From: an uncultured Synergistales bacterium
GTDB lineage: Bacteria; Synergistota; Synergistia; Synergistales; Aminobacteriaceae
Length of the DNA stretch: 51,928 nucleotides
Direction: 5' to 3'
NCBI GenBank assembly: GCA_905233455.1
Contig: CAJOES010000001.1
Coordinates: forward strand, 1-51,928
This document shows positions 34,555 to 43,389 of the stretch, piece by piece. The notes under the pieces were generated by a model that worked only from the letters and a program-made list of their open reading frames with translations, had not been told where the DNA came from and searched no databases. A program made the position numbers and the translations under genes. Position 1 is the first letter of the stretch, and each line of letters starts with the position of its first letter.

Positions 34555-35544
34555 TTATACATGCTTATTCATTAATGGTTTCCACCACTCCGGATTGTCC
34601 AGATACCAGCGGATAGTTTTCTTTATGCCCTCCGCAAACCTTGTTTCCGGAAGCCAACCCAGACGCAGATATATCTTTGCGGGGTCAATAGCATATCTCA
34701 AATCATGCCCCTTCCTGTCCGCAACAAACTCTATCAGGCTCTCCGGCTTCCCCAGCTCCCTGCATATCAGCCGGACAATGTCTATATTCCGCATCTCGTT
34801 GTGCCCGCCAATGTTGTACACCTCACCGACGGAAGCATCATCGCGCACAATCATATCTATTGCCCGGCAGTGATCCTCAACGTAAAGCCAGTCCCGCACG
34901 TTAATCCCCTGACCGTAGACAGGCAAAGGCTTATCGTGAAGCGCATTGATGATCATTAACGGTATAAGTTTTTCCGGGAAATGATACGGCCCGTAATTGT
35001 TCGAACACCGGCTGATACTCACAGGCAGATTGTAGGTTCTGTGATACGCCTGCACAAGCATATCCGCTCCGGCCTTTGAGGCAGAATACGGCGACGAGGC
35101 TTTCACCGGCGAACTTTCCGTGAAGAACATATCCGGACGGTTCAGCGGCAAGTCTCCGTACACTTCATCGGTGCTGACCTGATGATAACGTTTCACGCCG
35201 TACTTCAGGGACGCATCAAGCAGTACGCCCGTGCCTAATGTGTTAGTGAAAAGGAATATTCCCGGGTCATTGATTGAGCGGTCTACATGGGATTCTGCCG
35301 CAAAGTTTATGACTGTATCAGGGCGTTCACGTTCAAATAATTCATATATCCTTGCCCTGTCGCATATGTCCAGATGAAAGAAATCAATCTTTCCTGCCGC
35401 AATGACTTCTTTTAGTGTATTTATATTTCCGGCGTATGTTAATTTATCTATGCAAATGATTCTGTCTTCAGGGTGATGCTTCAGTTCATGGAAGATAAAA
35501 TTGCTCCCGATAAATCCTGCACCGCCCGTTACTATAATCTTCAT
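34555..35544 (-). CDS. rfbB: dTDP-glucose 4,6-dehydratase
   Basis: A 329-residue SDR enzyme, second step of dTDP-L-rhamnose synthesis. It shows the NAD-binding TGGAGFIGSN (6-15), STDEVYGDL, the catalytic YSASK near residue 160, and RCSNNYGPYHFPEKLIP. It is last in the rfbADCB operon and overlaps rfbC by four bases. The product dTDP-L-rhamnose feeds surface polysaccharide. Confidence 0.96.
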   Translation of the reverse strand: MKIIVTGGAGFIGSNFIFHELKHHPEDRIICIDKLTYAGNINTLKEVIAAGKIDFFHLDICDRARIYELFERERPDTVINFAAESHVDRSINDPGIFLFTNTLGTGVLLDASLKYGVKRYHQVSTDEVYGDLPLNRPDMFFTESSPVKASSPYSASKAGADMLVQAYHRTYNLPVSISRCSNNYGPYHFPEKLIPLMIINALHDKPLPVYGQGINVRDWLYVEDHCRAIDMIVRDDASVGEVYNIGGHNEMRNIDIVRLICRELGKPESLIEFVADRKGHDLRYAIDPAKIYLRLGWLPETRFAEGIKKTIRWYLDNPEWWKPLMNKHV

Positions 35545-36095
35545 GACAACAGCTCCTTTAATGCAGGCAGTACTTTATCCTTATCTGACAGGTTCAGCGG
35601 AACATTCACGGCAGGCCAAGAAATATTTATGTCCGGGTCATTCCATATTATCCCGCCCTCGTCGTCAGGGTGATAGAAATCATCGCACTTGTAGCAGAAC
35701 TCCGCAAATTCCGACAGCACAAGAAACCCATGCGCGAACCCTCTCGGTATCAGCAGCTGTTTGTGATTCTCCTCCGTAAGCTCAATGCCGAAATACTGAC
35801 CGAATGTCCTGCTCCCCCTGCGTATATCTACAGCAACATCATAGACATTGCCGCGAATTACACGGACTAACTTTGTTTGGGGATAATTCTTCTGGAAGTG
35901 CAACCCTCTCAACACGCCTTTAGTGCTGCTGCTCTGGTTGTCCTGAACGAATGTTATATCGAGTCCGGCCTCCTGCATATCCCGCAAATTGTATGTCTCG
36001 CTGAAATATCCCCGTTTGTCCCCGTGCACTGCCGGAGTGATCACGCAAAGCCCCTCAATCCCACCTGCATTATATTCAACCTTAATCTGTCCCAT
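35541..36095 (-). CDS. rfbC: dTDP-4-dehydrorhamnose 3,5-epimerase
   Basis: A 184-residue cupin-fold epimerase, third step of dTDP-L-rhamnose synthesis. Family blocks are GYFSETYN, the catalytic histidine in RGLHFQ, and PRGFAHGFLVLS. Length is normal. It overlaps rfbD by 14 bases and rfbB by four, so the operon is tightly coupled. Confidence 0.96.
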   Translation of the reverse strand: MGQIKVEYNAGGIEGLCVITPAVHGDKRGYFSETYNLRDMQEAGLDITFVQDNQSSSTKGVLRGLHFQKNYPQTKLVRVIRGNVYDVAVDIRRGSRTFGQYFGIELTEENHKQLLIPRGFAHGFLVLSEFAEFCYKCDDFYHPDDEGGIIWNDPDINISWPAVNVPLNLSDKDKVLPALKELLS

Positions 36096-36993
36096 TTGAA
36101 GCTAAATACCTCCTCAATGCGTCTTTCCAGTCCGGCAATGGCACAAAGCCTTCTGCTTTAAGTTTGCTTTTGTCCAGACGTGAATTATATGGACGCTTGG
36201 CCTTCGATAACCCGTATTCTGCCGTAGTTACGGGAATAACATTAACGCTGACTCCTGCCTGCGAGAATATCTCGCGTGCGAAATCGTACCAGCTGATATA
36301 TCCTCCCTCATTCGTTGCGTGATATATCCCGAATCTGTCCGTAAGATTCATATCTGCCAGCAGCCGCGCAAGGTCAGGCGTATATGTCGGTGTTCCTGTC
36401 TGGTCATTCACTACCCGCAATGTGTCATGTGTCTCTGCTAGTTTCAGCATGGTGCGCACAAAGTTACTGCCGTGTTCGCCGAATACCCACGCAATGCGGA
36501 CGATAAAATATTTCCGCAAATATCTCTTCACAGCAAGCTCACCTTCAAGTTTCGTCTGCCCGTAATAGTTCAGCGGCGAAAATGCTTCGTCTTCCGGTCT
36601 CCATGCTTCCATCCCTGTGCCGTCAAACACATAATCCGTGCTGATGTACGTCATGACTGCTCCGGAATCCGCACAGGCTCGCGCAATATTCTCTGTCCCT
36701 TTGACGTTCACCGCATATACTTTCGGCCTGTTGGTGTCATCTTCGGCGGAGTCTACTGCTGTCCATGCGGCACAATGTATCACGCGTGAGGGCTGTATGT
36801 TCCTGATTGCGTCATTCACGGCTTCTGTGTCGGTGATGTCGAGCTGTATGTACCTGCACGGCTCTTCACCCGAATATTCTCCCTGAATGTCCGAAGCTGT
36901 GCACGCAATGCCACGCGATGAGAACTCACGCACTAAATCACGGCCAAGCTGACCGTTTGCACCGGTAATGAAAATATTACTGCTATCTGACAT
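36082..36993 (-). CDS. rfbD: dTDP-4-dehydrorhamnose reductase
   Basis: A 303-residue SDR reductase, final step to dTDP-L-rhamnose. It shows [13 protein letters not shown] near the start, STDYVFDG, the YGQTKLEGE catalytic motif, and [17 protein letters not shown]. Overlaps rfbA by 11 bases and rfbC by 14. Confidence 0.96.
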   Translation of the reverse strand: MSDSSNIFITGANGQLGRDLVREFSSRGIACTASDIQGEYSGEEPCRYIQLDITDTEAVNDAIRNIQPSRVIHCAAWTAVDSAEDDTNRPKVYAVNVKGTENIARACADSGAVMTYISTDYVFDGTGMEAWRPEDEAFSPLNYYGQTKLEGELAVKRYLRKYFIVRIAWVFGEHGSNFVRTMLKLAETHDTLRVVNDQTGTPTYTPDLARLLADMNLTDRFGIYHATNEGGYISWYDFAREIFSQAGVSVNVIPVTTAEYGLSKAKRPYNSRLDKSKLKAEGFVPLPDWKDALRRYLASNGTD

Positions 36994-37876
36994 CTATATA
37001 CTTCCCTTCAACTACATCTTTCAGGTACTGCCCGTATTGGTTCTTTCTGAACTCCTCATAGAGCCTCATAACGTCATTGCGCGTAATCCAGCCGTTAAGG
37101 TATGCAATCTCCTCAAGGCAGGCTATCTTCCTGTGCTGGTGTGTCTCTATTGTCTTCACGAAATTCGTTGCGTCCGCAAGGCTCTCATGCGTCCCGGTAT
37201 CCAGCCACGTGAAACCCTGCCCTAGAAGCTCTACATTCAGTTCACCGCGCTCAAGGTATATGCGGTTCAGGTCAGTAATCTCAAGCTCTCCTCTCTTTGA
37301 CGGCTTCAGGCTCTCCGCAAACTCTACAACCCTGTTATCATAGAAATACAGGCCCGTTACGCAATAGTTGCTCTTGGGTTTTTCCGGCTTCTCTTCAATT
37401 GATACTGCGTGGCCGTGCGAATCAAACTCAACGATTCCGAATCTTTCCGGGTCATCCACATAGTAGCCGAAAATCGTAGCTCCTTTTCCCTGCTCTGAAT
37501 TGCTTACTGCCTCATCAAGGCGGCGGATCAATCCCTGTCCGGCAAAAATATTGTCCCCCAGAATCATTGCGACAGAATCACTGCCGATAAACTTTTTCCC
37601 GATGATGAATGCCTGTGCTAATCCTTCAGGCTTGGGCTGTTCCTCATAGCAGAAATTCACGCCGAACTGATTGCCTGTACCGAGAAGTTTCTCGAATCTA
37701 GGCAGGTCTTCAGGCGTTGATATTATGAGTATGTCGCGTATCTTGGCCTGCATTAAGATTGAGACGGGATAATATATCATCGGCTTATCGTATACAGGCA
37801 GAAGCTGTTTTGACGTTACGAGCGTAAGAGGGTATAAGCGTGTACCGCTTCCTCCGGCTAAAACTATTCCCTTCAT
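36983..37876 (-). CDS. rfbA: Glucose-1-phosphate thymidylyltransferase
   Basis: A 297-residue nucleotidyltransferase, first step to dTDP-L-rhamnose. The N-terminal signature [16 protein letters not shown] and the [11 protein letters not shown] block are intact, and the C-terminal [11 protein letters not shown] is typical. AAGGAGG precedes the ATG. It leads the leftward rfbADCB operon and is divergent from gatC, 92 bases apart. That spacer has TATAAT at 37918-37923 and 37949-37954 but no clear -35. Confidence 0.96.
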   Translation of the reverse strand: MKGIVLAGGSGTRLYPLTLVTSKQLLPVYDKPMIYYPVSILMQAKIRDILIISTPEDLPRFEKLLGTGNQFGVNFCYEEQPKPEGLAQAFIIGKKFIGSDSVAMILGDNIFAGQGLIRRLDEAVSNSEQGKGATIFGYYVDDPERFGIVEFDSHGHAVSIEEKPEKPKSNYCVTGLYFYDNRVVEFAESLKPSKRGELEITDLNRIYLERGELNVELLGQGFTWLDTGTHESLADATNFVKTIETHQHRKIACLEEIAYLNGWITRNDVMRLYEEFRKNQYGQYLKDVVEGKYIDVR

Positions 37877-37968
37877 TAGTTATCCTCCTTTCAGCAAATA
37901 GAGTGTTGCAATGGCTGTATAATAGCACACAAAAAATTTCACACTTTATATAATGAGGAGAATATATC

Positions 37969-38262
37969 TTGAAACTTGATGAACATGAAGTAAACGAGAT
38001 AGCTTTAGAATCCCGCTTAGTCCTCACAGAACAGGAATTAGCCGGAGCTGTCCGTTACATAAATAACTTTCTTGATATGCTTGACCGGTTCAAAGAATTA
38101 GACCTTAAAGACGTTGAACCCTTCAGTTTTGCCGAAGCCCTAGAATGCCCCCTGCGTCCCGACACAGTAATATCATTCCCTGCAACACAGGCAATATTAG
38201 ACGAAAGCGAACACGTTGACGGCCCGTACTTCAAGGTGCCCAGAATAGTGGAGGCGGAATAA
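37969..38262 (+). CDS. gatC: Asp-tRNA(Asn)/Glu-tRNA(Gln) amidotransferase subunit C
   Basis: A 97-residue small subunit that stabilises GatA. It has the usual layout: an N-terminal helix pair (VNEIALESRLVLTEQEL, INNFLDMLDRFKELD), then the extended loop VEPFSFAEALECPLRPD. The start is a TTG with GAGGAG eight bases upstream. It overlaps gatA by one base, as expected for a gatCAB operon. Confidence 0.93.
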   Translation: MKLDEHEVNEIALESRLVLTEQELAGAVRYINNFLDMLDRFKELDLKDVEPFSFAEALECPLRPDTVISFPATQAILDESEHVDGPYFKVPRIVEAE

Positions 38263-39695
38263 TGGAACTGTATGAACTGAATCTGAATGATGTCATTGAA
38301 GGACTGAAGGCAAAAAGATTTTCACCGTCGGAGCTTTACGCCTCATGCAAACAGAGAATAGACACCTGCGAACCCAACATACACGCATTCATCACGCGCA
38401 CGGACGACACACAGCCGCAAACCGGGAATGACGGCGGGATATTCGCGGGAGTCCCGACAGTCCTGAAGGATAACCTCTGCACTAAGGGTATACGCACAAC
38501 TGCAGCAAGCAGGATTCTCGGCGACTGGAAGCCACCATATGACGCTACAGCATGGAAATATCTCCGTGAGGCAGGAGCTGTCCTGATGGGCAAGGTGAAT
38601 ATGGACGAGTTCGCGATGGGCAGTACTTGCGGTAATTCTGCATTTGGCCCGACACACAATCCGCACGACATATCACGCGTTCCGGGAGGAAGTTCGGGAG
38701 GAAGTGCCGCTGCTGTCAGTGCAGGTTACGTCCCGTTCTCACTGGGGAGCGACACTGGCGGCTCAATACGTCAGCCGGCATCATTCTGCGGAGTATACGG
38801 CTTCAAGCCCACATACGGAATGGTCAGCAGGTACGGCCTGATCTCTTACGGCTCATCACTGGATCAGATTGGCCCATTCGCACGGACTGTACGGGATCTG
38901 CAGTTAGTTATGTCGGTGCTTGCACAGTATGACCCGATGGACTCCAGTTGTTTCCGCGAAAAGAATCCGGACTTTACGCACAGGGAGGACGTTAGCCTGA
39001 AGGGGAAACGTGTTGCGCTGGTGAAAGAATTTCAGGACTTCACGCTCGATGCCCCTATAGCTGAGGCAATGACGAGAACACGCAAAGTTCTTGAGGACGA
39101 AGGAGCGATTATCGCTGAAGTGTCCCTGCCTGTAGTTGCGAGATATGCTGTTGCGTGCTATTACGCCCTCGCAATGAGTGAGGCGCATACCAACCTTGAG
39201 CGTTATGACGGAGTGCGCTACGGATACACCGTTACGGATGCGGCAGGAGTGAAAGAGATGTTCGAGCGCGTTCGGTCATACGGTTTCGGCAGTGAGGTCA
39301 AATCACGCATTATCGCCGGGACATGCCTTACAGAGCCTTCAAGGTGCGATGAATATTACGTTGCTGCCACAAAGGTACGGACACTTATAGCTCAGGAATT
39401 TGCGCGGGCATTCGGTGAGACTGATTATATCTTACAGCCCGTAACTCCCTCGCTTCCGCACAGAATCGGCGAAGAGGACGAGGACGAAATGAAAGTGTAT
39501 GAGACGGATCTGTATACACTGCCGGTGAACTTGGCCGGGCTTCCGGGGCTGTCATTCTTCACGGGATATGCGGGGAATCTTCCTGTAGGGCTTCAGCTCA
39601 TAGGGCCAAGATGGAGTGATTCCGGACTGCTTGATGCAGGGGTAATTCTTGAGCGTCATTTAGGATCGCCGAAAATCGCAAACGGAGGTATTTAG
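38262..39695 (+). CDS. gatA: Asp-tRNA(Asn)/Glu-tRNA(Gln) amidotransferase subunit A
   Basis: A 477-residue amidase that frees ammonia from glutamine for conversion of Glu-tRNA(Gln). The Ser-cisSer-Lys site is visible: the lysine in VLKDNL and the serines in PGGSSGGSAAAV and GSDTGGSIRQPASFCG. Length is typical. It stands between gatC and gatB, six bases before the latter. Confidence 0.96.
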   Translation: MELYELNLNDVIEGLKAKRFSPSELYASCKQRIDTCEPNIHAFITRTDDTQPQTGNDGGIFAGVPTVLKDNLCTKGIRTTAASRILGDWKPPYDATAWKYLREAGAVLMGKVNMDEFAMGSTCGNSAFGPTHNPHDISRVPGGSSGGSAAAVSAGYVPFSLGSDTGGSIRQPASFCGVYGFKPTYGMVSRYGLISYGSSLDQIGPFARTVRDLQLVMSVLAQYDPMDSSCFREKNPDFTHREDVSLKGKRVALVKEFQDFTLDAPIAEAMTRTRKVLEDEGAIIAEVSLPVVARYAVACYYALAMSEAHTNLERYDGVRYGYTVTDAAGVKEMFERVRSYGFGSEVKSRIIAGTCLTEPSRCDEYYVAATKVRTLIAQEFARAFGETDYILQPVTPSLPHRIGEEDEDEMKVYETDLYTLPVNLAGLPGLSFFTGYAGNLPVGLQLIGPRWSDSGLLDAGVILERHLGSPKIANGGI

Positions 39696-39701
39696 CTAGC
39701 C

Positions 39702-41162
39702 ATGTCTGAACTAACATTTACGCCTGTAATAGGAATAGAGATACACATACGCCTGAAGACGGATACAAAGATATTCTGTTCATGCTCCACCAACCCGGAA
39801 TCACCAGCAAACACTAATATTTGTCCAGTATGTATGGGTTTGCCCGGCTCGCTTCCGAGACTGAATCACAACGTTGTAGAGAAAGGAATGCTGGCAGGTT
39901 TAGCGTTAAACTGCTCCGTACAGCCTAAATCATTATTCTTCCGCAAATCATATTTCTACCCGGACTTACCCAAAGGCCACCAGATAAGCCAGTGTGATCT
40001 GCCTGTTGTTGCTGACGGGTATATTGAGGTGCATGACGCAGACGGGAATCTCAAGAAGATACGCGTGAATCACCTGCACCTTGAGGAAGATGCTGCAAGT
40101 ATGCACCACAGCGCATCAGACGGCAGGCTTGAGGGCGCGGCAACATCATACGTGGACTATAACCGCGCAGGTATGCCGCTCGGTGAAATCGTCTCAGAAC
40201 CGGACATATCATCGGCACAGGAAGCAGTTGAATACGCAATGAACCTTCAGAGGAGGGTGCGTTATGCCGGTGCAAGTGATGCAGATCTCGACAAGGGCAT
40301 GATGAGATTTGACGCTAACGTTTCGCTGAAGTGTTCTGACGGACGCTGGGGAAGAAAAGTTGAAGTGAAGAACATGAATTCATTTAGGGCATTGGAGCGC
40401 GCTATAGAGTTCGAGATTAAGAGGCAGAAGAAAATACTGCTTTCGGGCGGTGAAGTATTGCAGGAAACCCGACACTGGAATGACGCAAAGGGAGTAACGA
40501 GTGCTTCACGCGTCAAGGAGTTCTACAGGAAGTTCATTGTTGAGCCGGATCTGCCTCCGCTCATCGTGAATCAGGAATGGATTGACCGTGTAACTGCCAT
40601 GATGCCGGAAATGCCGGATGTTAGGGCAAACAGATACGTCAATGATATGGGTCTGCCTCGTGATGTCGCTGAAGTCATCACGGACGACAAGAATCTTGCG
40701 GACTACTTCGAGTCATGCGTCAAGGCCGGAGCTAACCCGGTAAGGGCCGCGCACTGGGTACGCACTGAAGTTTTGCGGGTGCTGAATGAACGCGGGCAGA
40801 AGATAGATGCTTTCACCGTGAAGCCGGAAGTTCTTGCTGGCTTGGTGTCCAGGGTTGACGATAGAAAGCTGTCTACAACTCAGGGCAAAGAGGTATTCGA
40901 CTATATGTGCGCGAATGGTGCAGGGCTTGAGGACGCGGTAAAGGCACTCGGCATCACTGAAGGCGGGGTTGCAGGAAACGCGCTCAATGACATTATTGCG
41001 GCGGTGATTGCGGCAAATCCTGACGTTCTTGAAGAGATAAAATCAGGCAAGGACAAGAAGGGAAAGAAACTGAAATTCCTTCAGGGGCTCGTGATGAAAG
41101 AAACTAAAGGACAGGCAAAACCGCAGGAAGTTGCAGAAGCTATAGCTAAGGCACTGGAATAA
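39702..41162 (+). CDS. gatB: Asp-tRNA(Asn)/Glu-tRNA(Gln) amidotransferase subunit B
   Basis: A 486-residue subunit that phosphorylates the misacylated tRNA end and uses ammonia from GatA. It shows the N-terminal GIEIHIRLKTDTKIFCSC, the NICPVCMGLPGSLP zinc-site region, NRAGMPLGEIVSEPD, and a C-terminal YqeY-like helical domain. GGAGG lies before the ATG. It ends the operon before a strong terminator. Confidence 0.96.
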   Translation: MSELTFTPVIGIEIHIRLKTDTKIFCSCSTNPESPANTNICPVCMGLPGSLPRLNHNVVEKGMLAGLALNCSVQPKSLFFRKSYFYPDLPKGHQISQCDLPVVADGYIEVHDADGNLKKIRVNHLHLEEDAASMHHSASDGRLEGAATSYVDYNRAGMPLGEIVSEPDISSAQEAVEYAMNLQRRVRYAGASDADLDKGMMRFDANVSLKCSDGRWGRKVEVKNMNSFRALERAIEFEIKRQKKILLSGGEVLQETRHWNDAKGVTSASRVKEFYRKFIVEPDLPPLIVNQEWIDRVTAMMPEMPDVRANRYVNDMGLPRDVAEVITDDKNLADYFESCVKAGANPVRAAHWVRTEVLRVLNERGQKIDAFTVKPEVLAGLVSRVDDRKLSTTQGKEVFDYMCANGAGLEDAVKALGITEGGVAGNALNDIIAAVIAANPDVLEEIKSGKDKKGKKLKFLQGLVMKETKGQAKPQEVAEAIAKALE

Positions 41163-41171
41163 ATATAATTT

Positions 41172-41207
41172 CAGGAGCGGGATTATTATTGTCCTGCTCC
41201 TGTTTTT
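41172..41207 (+). terminator. Intrinsic terminator of gatCAB
   Basis: CAGGAGCGGGA and TCCTGCTCCTG pair over eleven positions around a nine-base loop, followed by TTTTT. The T run ends nine bases before the ATG of the next gene. Confidence 0.88.
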
Positions 41208-41215
41208 ATGGATAA

Positions 41216-42673
41216 ATGACGGATAAAAGCATCAGAAAAAATTACATATATAACCTGACATATCAAATCCTTTTACTGATTACACCGCTGATTACTACTC
41301 CATATCTTGCACGTGTTCTTGAGGCTGACGGCATAGGAACTTTCAGCTTCATTGACTCTATAGTCGTATACTTCTCATCATTTGCCAGCTTGGGTATCGG
41401 TACATTCGGACAGCGTGAAGTTGCATATTTCAGGGACAACATAAAGGAACGAAGCCGGATATTCTGGGAGCTTAAAGCATTGTCCGTGATAAATATCACA
41501 ATAGTTACAGCCATATATTTAATTTTCGTTTACTTTTATGCTGAGGACAACATAGCTTTATATCTGATAATGGTACTGCGATTAACGGGTGGCATTTTTG
41601 ACGCTTCATGGTTTTTTGCCGGTATGGAGGAGTTCAGAAAAATAGTTGTGAGAAATATCATCGTAAAGATACTGGATATAGCTTTTATATTCCTGTTCAT
41701 AAAACAGAAAACAGATTTAGCCCTGCATGTCTTCGGGGTATATTTCTTCATAATTTTAGGTTCGGTATCTTTGCTGGGATACCTGCCTGCATACATTGAC
41801 AAGCCTGACATAAAATCACTGAGGCCATACAGAAATATAAAAACAATATGGTCTATGTTCATTCCTACAATCGCAATACTGATATATACGACTCTGGACA
41901 GAATCATGTTAGGAATATTCACGCAAGGAGCATTAGAGAACGGCTACTATGAGCAGTGCATGAGGATAACGAGAATTACGCTTATGTTCGTTACGTCTCT
42001 GGGAAGCGTCATGATCCCTAGAATAGGCTATCTCTTCGGCAGGAATGAGCACGACAGAATAGAACTGTACATGTACAGGAGCTACAGGTTTGTGCTGTTT
42101 CTGGCTGTCCCGTCATTTCTTGGGCTTTGCGCGGTGTCCGGGAATCTCGTCCCGTGGTTCTTCGGTGCAGGGTACGATAAGGTTTCCGGGCTGCTGAAAA
42201 TATCCGGTATGCTGTTCATCGCAATCGGCATCAGCAACGTTACGGGCATTCAGTATCTCATACCTACAAGCAGGCAGAACATATATACTCTTACTGTTCT
42301 TGCCGGGGCAGTGCTGAATTTCACGCTGAATATCTTTCTTATACGCTTTTTCATGTCATATGGTGCTTTGACTGCATCGGTCATAGCAGAAAGTTTTATT
42401 GCGGCTCTTCAACTGTACATACTTCGCGGCGAACTAAGTTTCAGGAAAATAATATCTTCAGGCAAAAACTATTATATTTCCGGACTCATCATGTTTGGAG
42501 TGTTGGAGATGATAAATAAAAATCTTCTCCCTTCGGCAGTAAATACTTTGATCCTTATCATAACCGGCAGTGCAATTTACTCTGTCATGCTTATTGTTTT
42601 GAGGGATGAATTTTTTATCGACAGCCTTCACAGGTTCGCAGGCTGCATCACGAAAAAAATTCACCGTTCATGA
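41216..42673 (+). CDS. Polysaccharide flippase (Wzx/RfbX-like, MOP superfamily)
   Basis: A 485-residue inner-membrane protein with about 12-14 hydrophobic helices and the N-terminal pattern of O-antigen flippases (NYIYNLTYQILLLITPLITT, then PYLARVLEADGIG). It would move lipid-linked oligosaccharide units across the membrane. The start has no visible ribosome site and stands nine bases after the gatB terminator, which is unusual. It is richer in A and T than gatB. With rfbADCB nearby, it may handle a rhamnose-containing glycan (inference). Confidence 0.88.
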   Translation: MTDKSIRKNYIYNLTYQILLLITPLITTPYLARVLEADGIGTFSFIDSIVVYFSSFASLGIGTFGQREVAYFRDNIKERSRIFWELKALSVINITIVTAIYLIFVYFYAEDNIALYLIMVLRLTGGIFDASWFFAGMEEFRKIVVRNIIVKILDIAFIFLFIKQKTDLALHVFGVYFFIILGSVSLLGYLPAYIDKPDIKSLRPYRNIKTIWSMFIPTIAILIYTTLDRIMLGIFTQGALENGYYEQCMRITRITLMFVTSLGSVMIPRIGYLFGRNEHDRIELYMYRSYRFVLFLAVPSFLGLCAVSGNLVPWFFGAGYDKVSGLLKISGMLFIAIGISNVTGIQYLIPTSRQNIYTLTVLAGAVLNFTLNIFLIRFFMSYGALTASVIAESFIAALQLYILRGELSFRKIISSGKNYYISGLIMFGVLEMINKNLLPSAVNTLILIITGSAIYSVMLIVLRDEFFIDSLHRFAGCITKKIHRS

Positions 42674-42682
42674 AGAAAAGCA

Positions 42683-42700
42683 GGGAGGGTTATTCCTCCC
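42683..42700. terminator. Short bidirectional terminator between flippase and cupin genes
   Basis: GGGAGG and CCTCCC form a six-base perfect stem with a six-base loop between the convergent stops. On the minus strand a pyrimidine-rich TGCTTTTC follows. Confidence 0.55.
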
Positions 42701-42702
42701 GT

Positions 42703-43107
42703 TTACGCAAGTTTGCCGTAATCCTCATCAGATACTGGTTCGCACCATTCCGTAGAAGTCCTTTCACCAGCAACTTCAACGGCCAAGTGCTGAAACCACG
42801 AATCTTTTGCCGCACCGTGCCAGTGCTTGACGTTCGCAGGGATATTCACGACATCACCGGGCTTCAGCTCGCGTGCTGGCTGTCCCCACTCCTGATACCA
42901 GCCCCGTCCGGCAGTAACGAGCAGTATCTGTCCTCCGCCATTTTCCGCGTGGTGAATGTGCCAGTGATTGCGGCATGAAGGCTCAAATGTTACGTTCCCG
43001 ATAACTACCTGCTCAAGCGATAACATGTTCAGATAGCTCTGCCCGTCAAAATACTGCGCATATGCGTCGTTCTTGTTTCCGATTGGGAATGCGCTTAGTT
43101 CCTGCAT
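42703..43107 (-). CDS. Cupin domain protein
   Basis: A 134-residue single-domain cupin. Metal-site candidates are in HWHIHHAENGGGQILLV (first cupin motif) and ANVKHWHGA (second). It matches the small cupins often seen beside carboxymuconolactone-decarboxylase-like or oxidoreductase genes, but the reaction is unknown. The ATG at 43107 has GAGGAGG nine bases upstream and was chosen over a start six codons earlier. It stands alone, convergent with the flippase. Confidence 0.85.
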   Translation of the reverse strand: MQELSAFPIGNKNDAYAQYFDGQSYLNMLSLEQVVIGNVTFEPSCRNHWHIHHAENGGGQILLVTAGRGWYQEWGQPARELKPGDVVNIPANVKHWHGAAKDSWFQHLAVEVAGERTSTEWCEPVSDEDYGKLA

Positions 43108-43199
43108 AAAATACAGCCTCCTCAAAAATTTTTTCTATTCTATCATCTTGCGAAACCCTATACAGGCTCATTGATTTTGTGTCTGGCTTCCTGCTGTTA

Positions 43200-43211
43200 T
43201 GGCATATGCCA
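43200..43211. promoter_or_regulatory. Perfect 12-bp palindrome TGGCATATGCCA
   Basis: A perfect dyad in the 282-base spacer between the divergent cupin and macroglobulin genes, suitable for a dimeric regulator. No regulator gene is adjacent, so this is only a candidate. Confidence 0.35.
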
Positions 43212-43341
43212 AATCTGTAACATGTTCTGAAGACTCTGCGCACCAAAATATTTGTGCATAACCGTCAAAATATTATACCGCCTCAAACCAGTAACTCGTT
43301 ATTCGTTAAAAGTTATGCAGTCAAAAAATATTTGAACAGGC

Positions 43342-43347
43342 TATAAT
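43342..43347 (+). promoter_or_regulatory. Candidate -10 of the macroglobulin gene
   Basis: A consensus TATAAT 43 bases before the TTG start. The matching -35 is weak (GTCAAA at 17 bases). Confidence 0.35.
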
Positions 43348-43389
43348 ACTTTCACAAAAAACAATTCAACAAAGAAAGGAAGAATTAAT

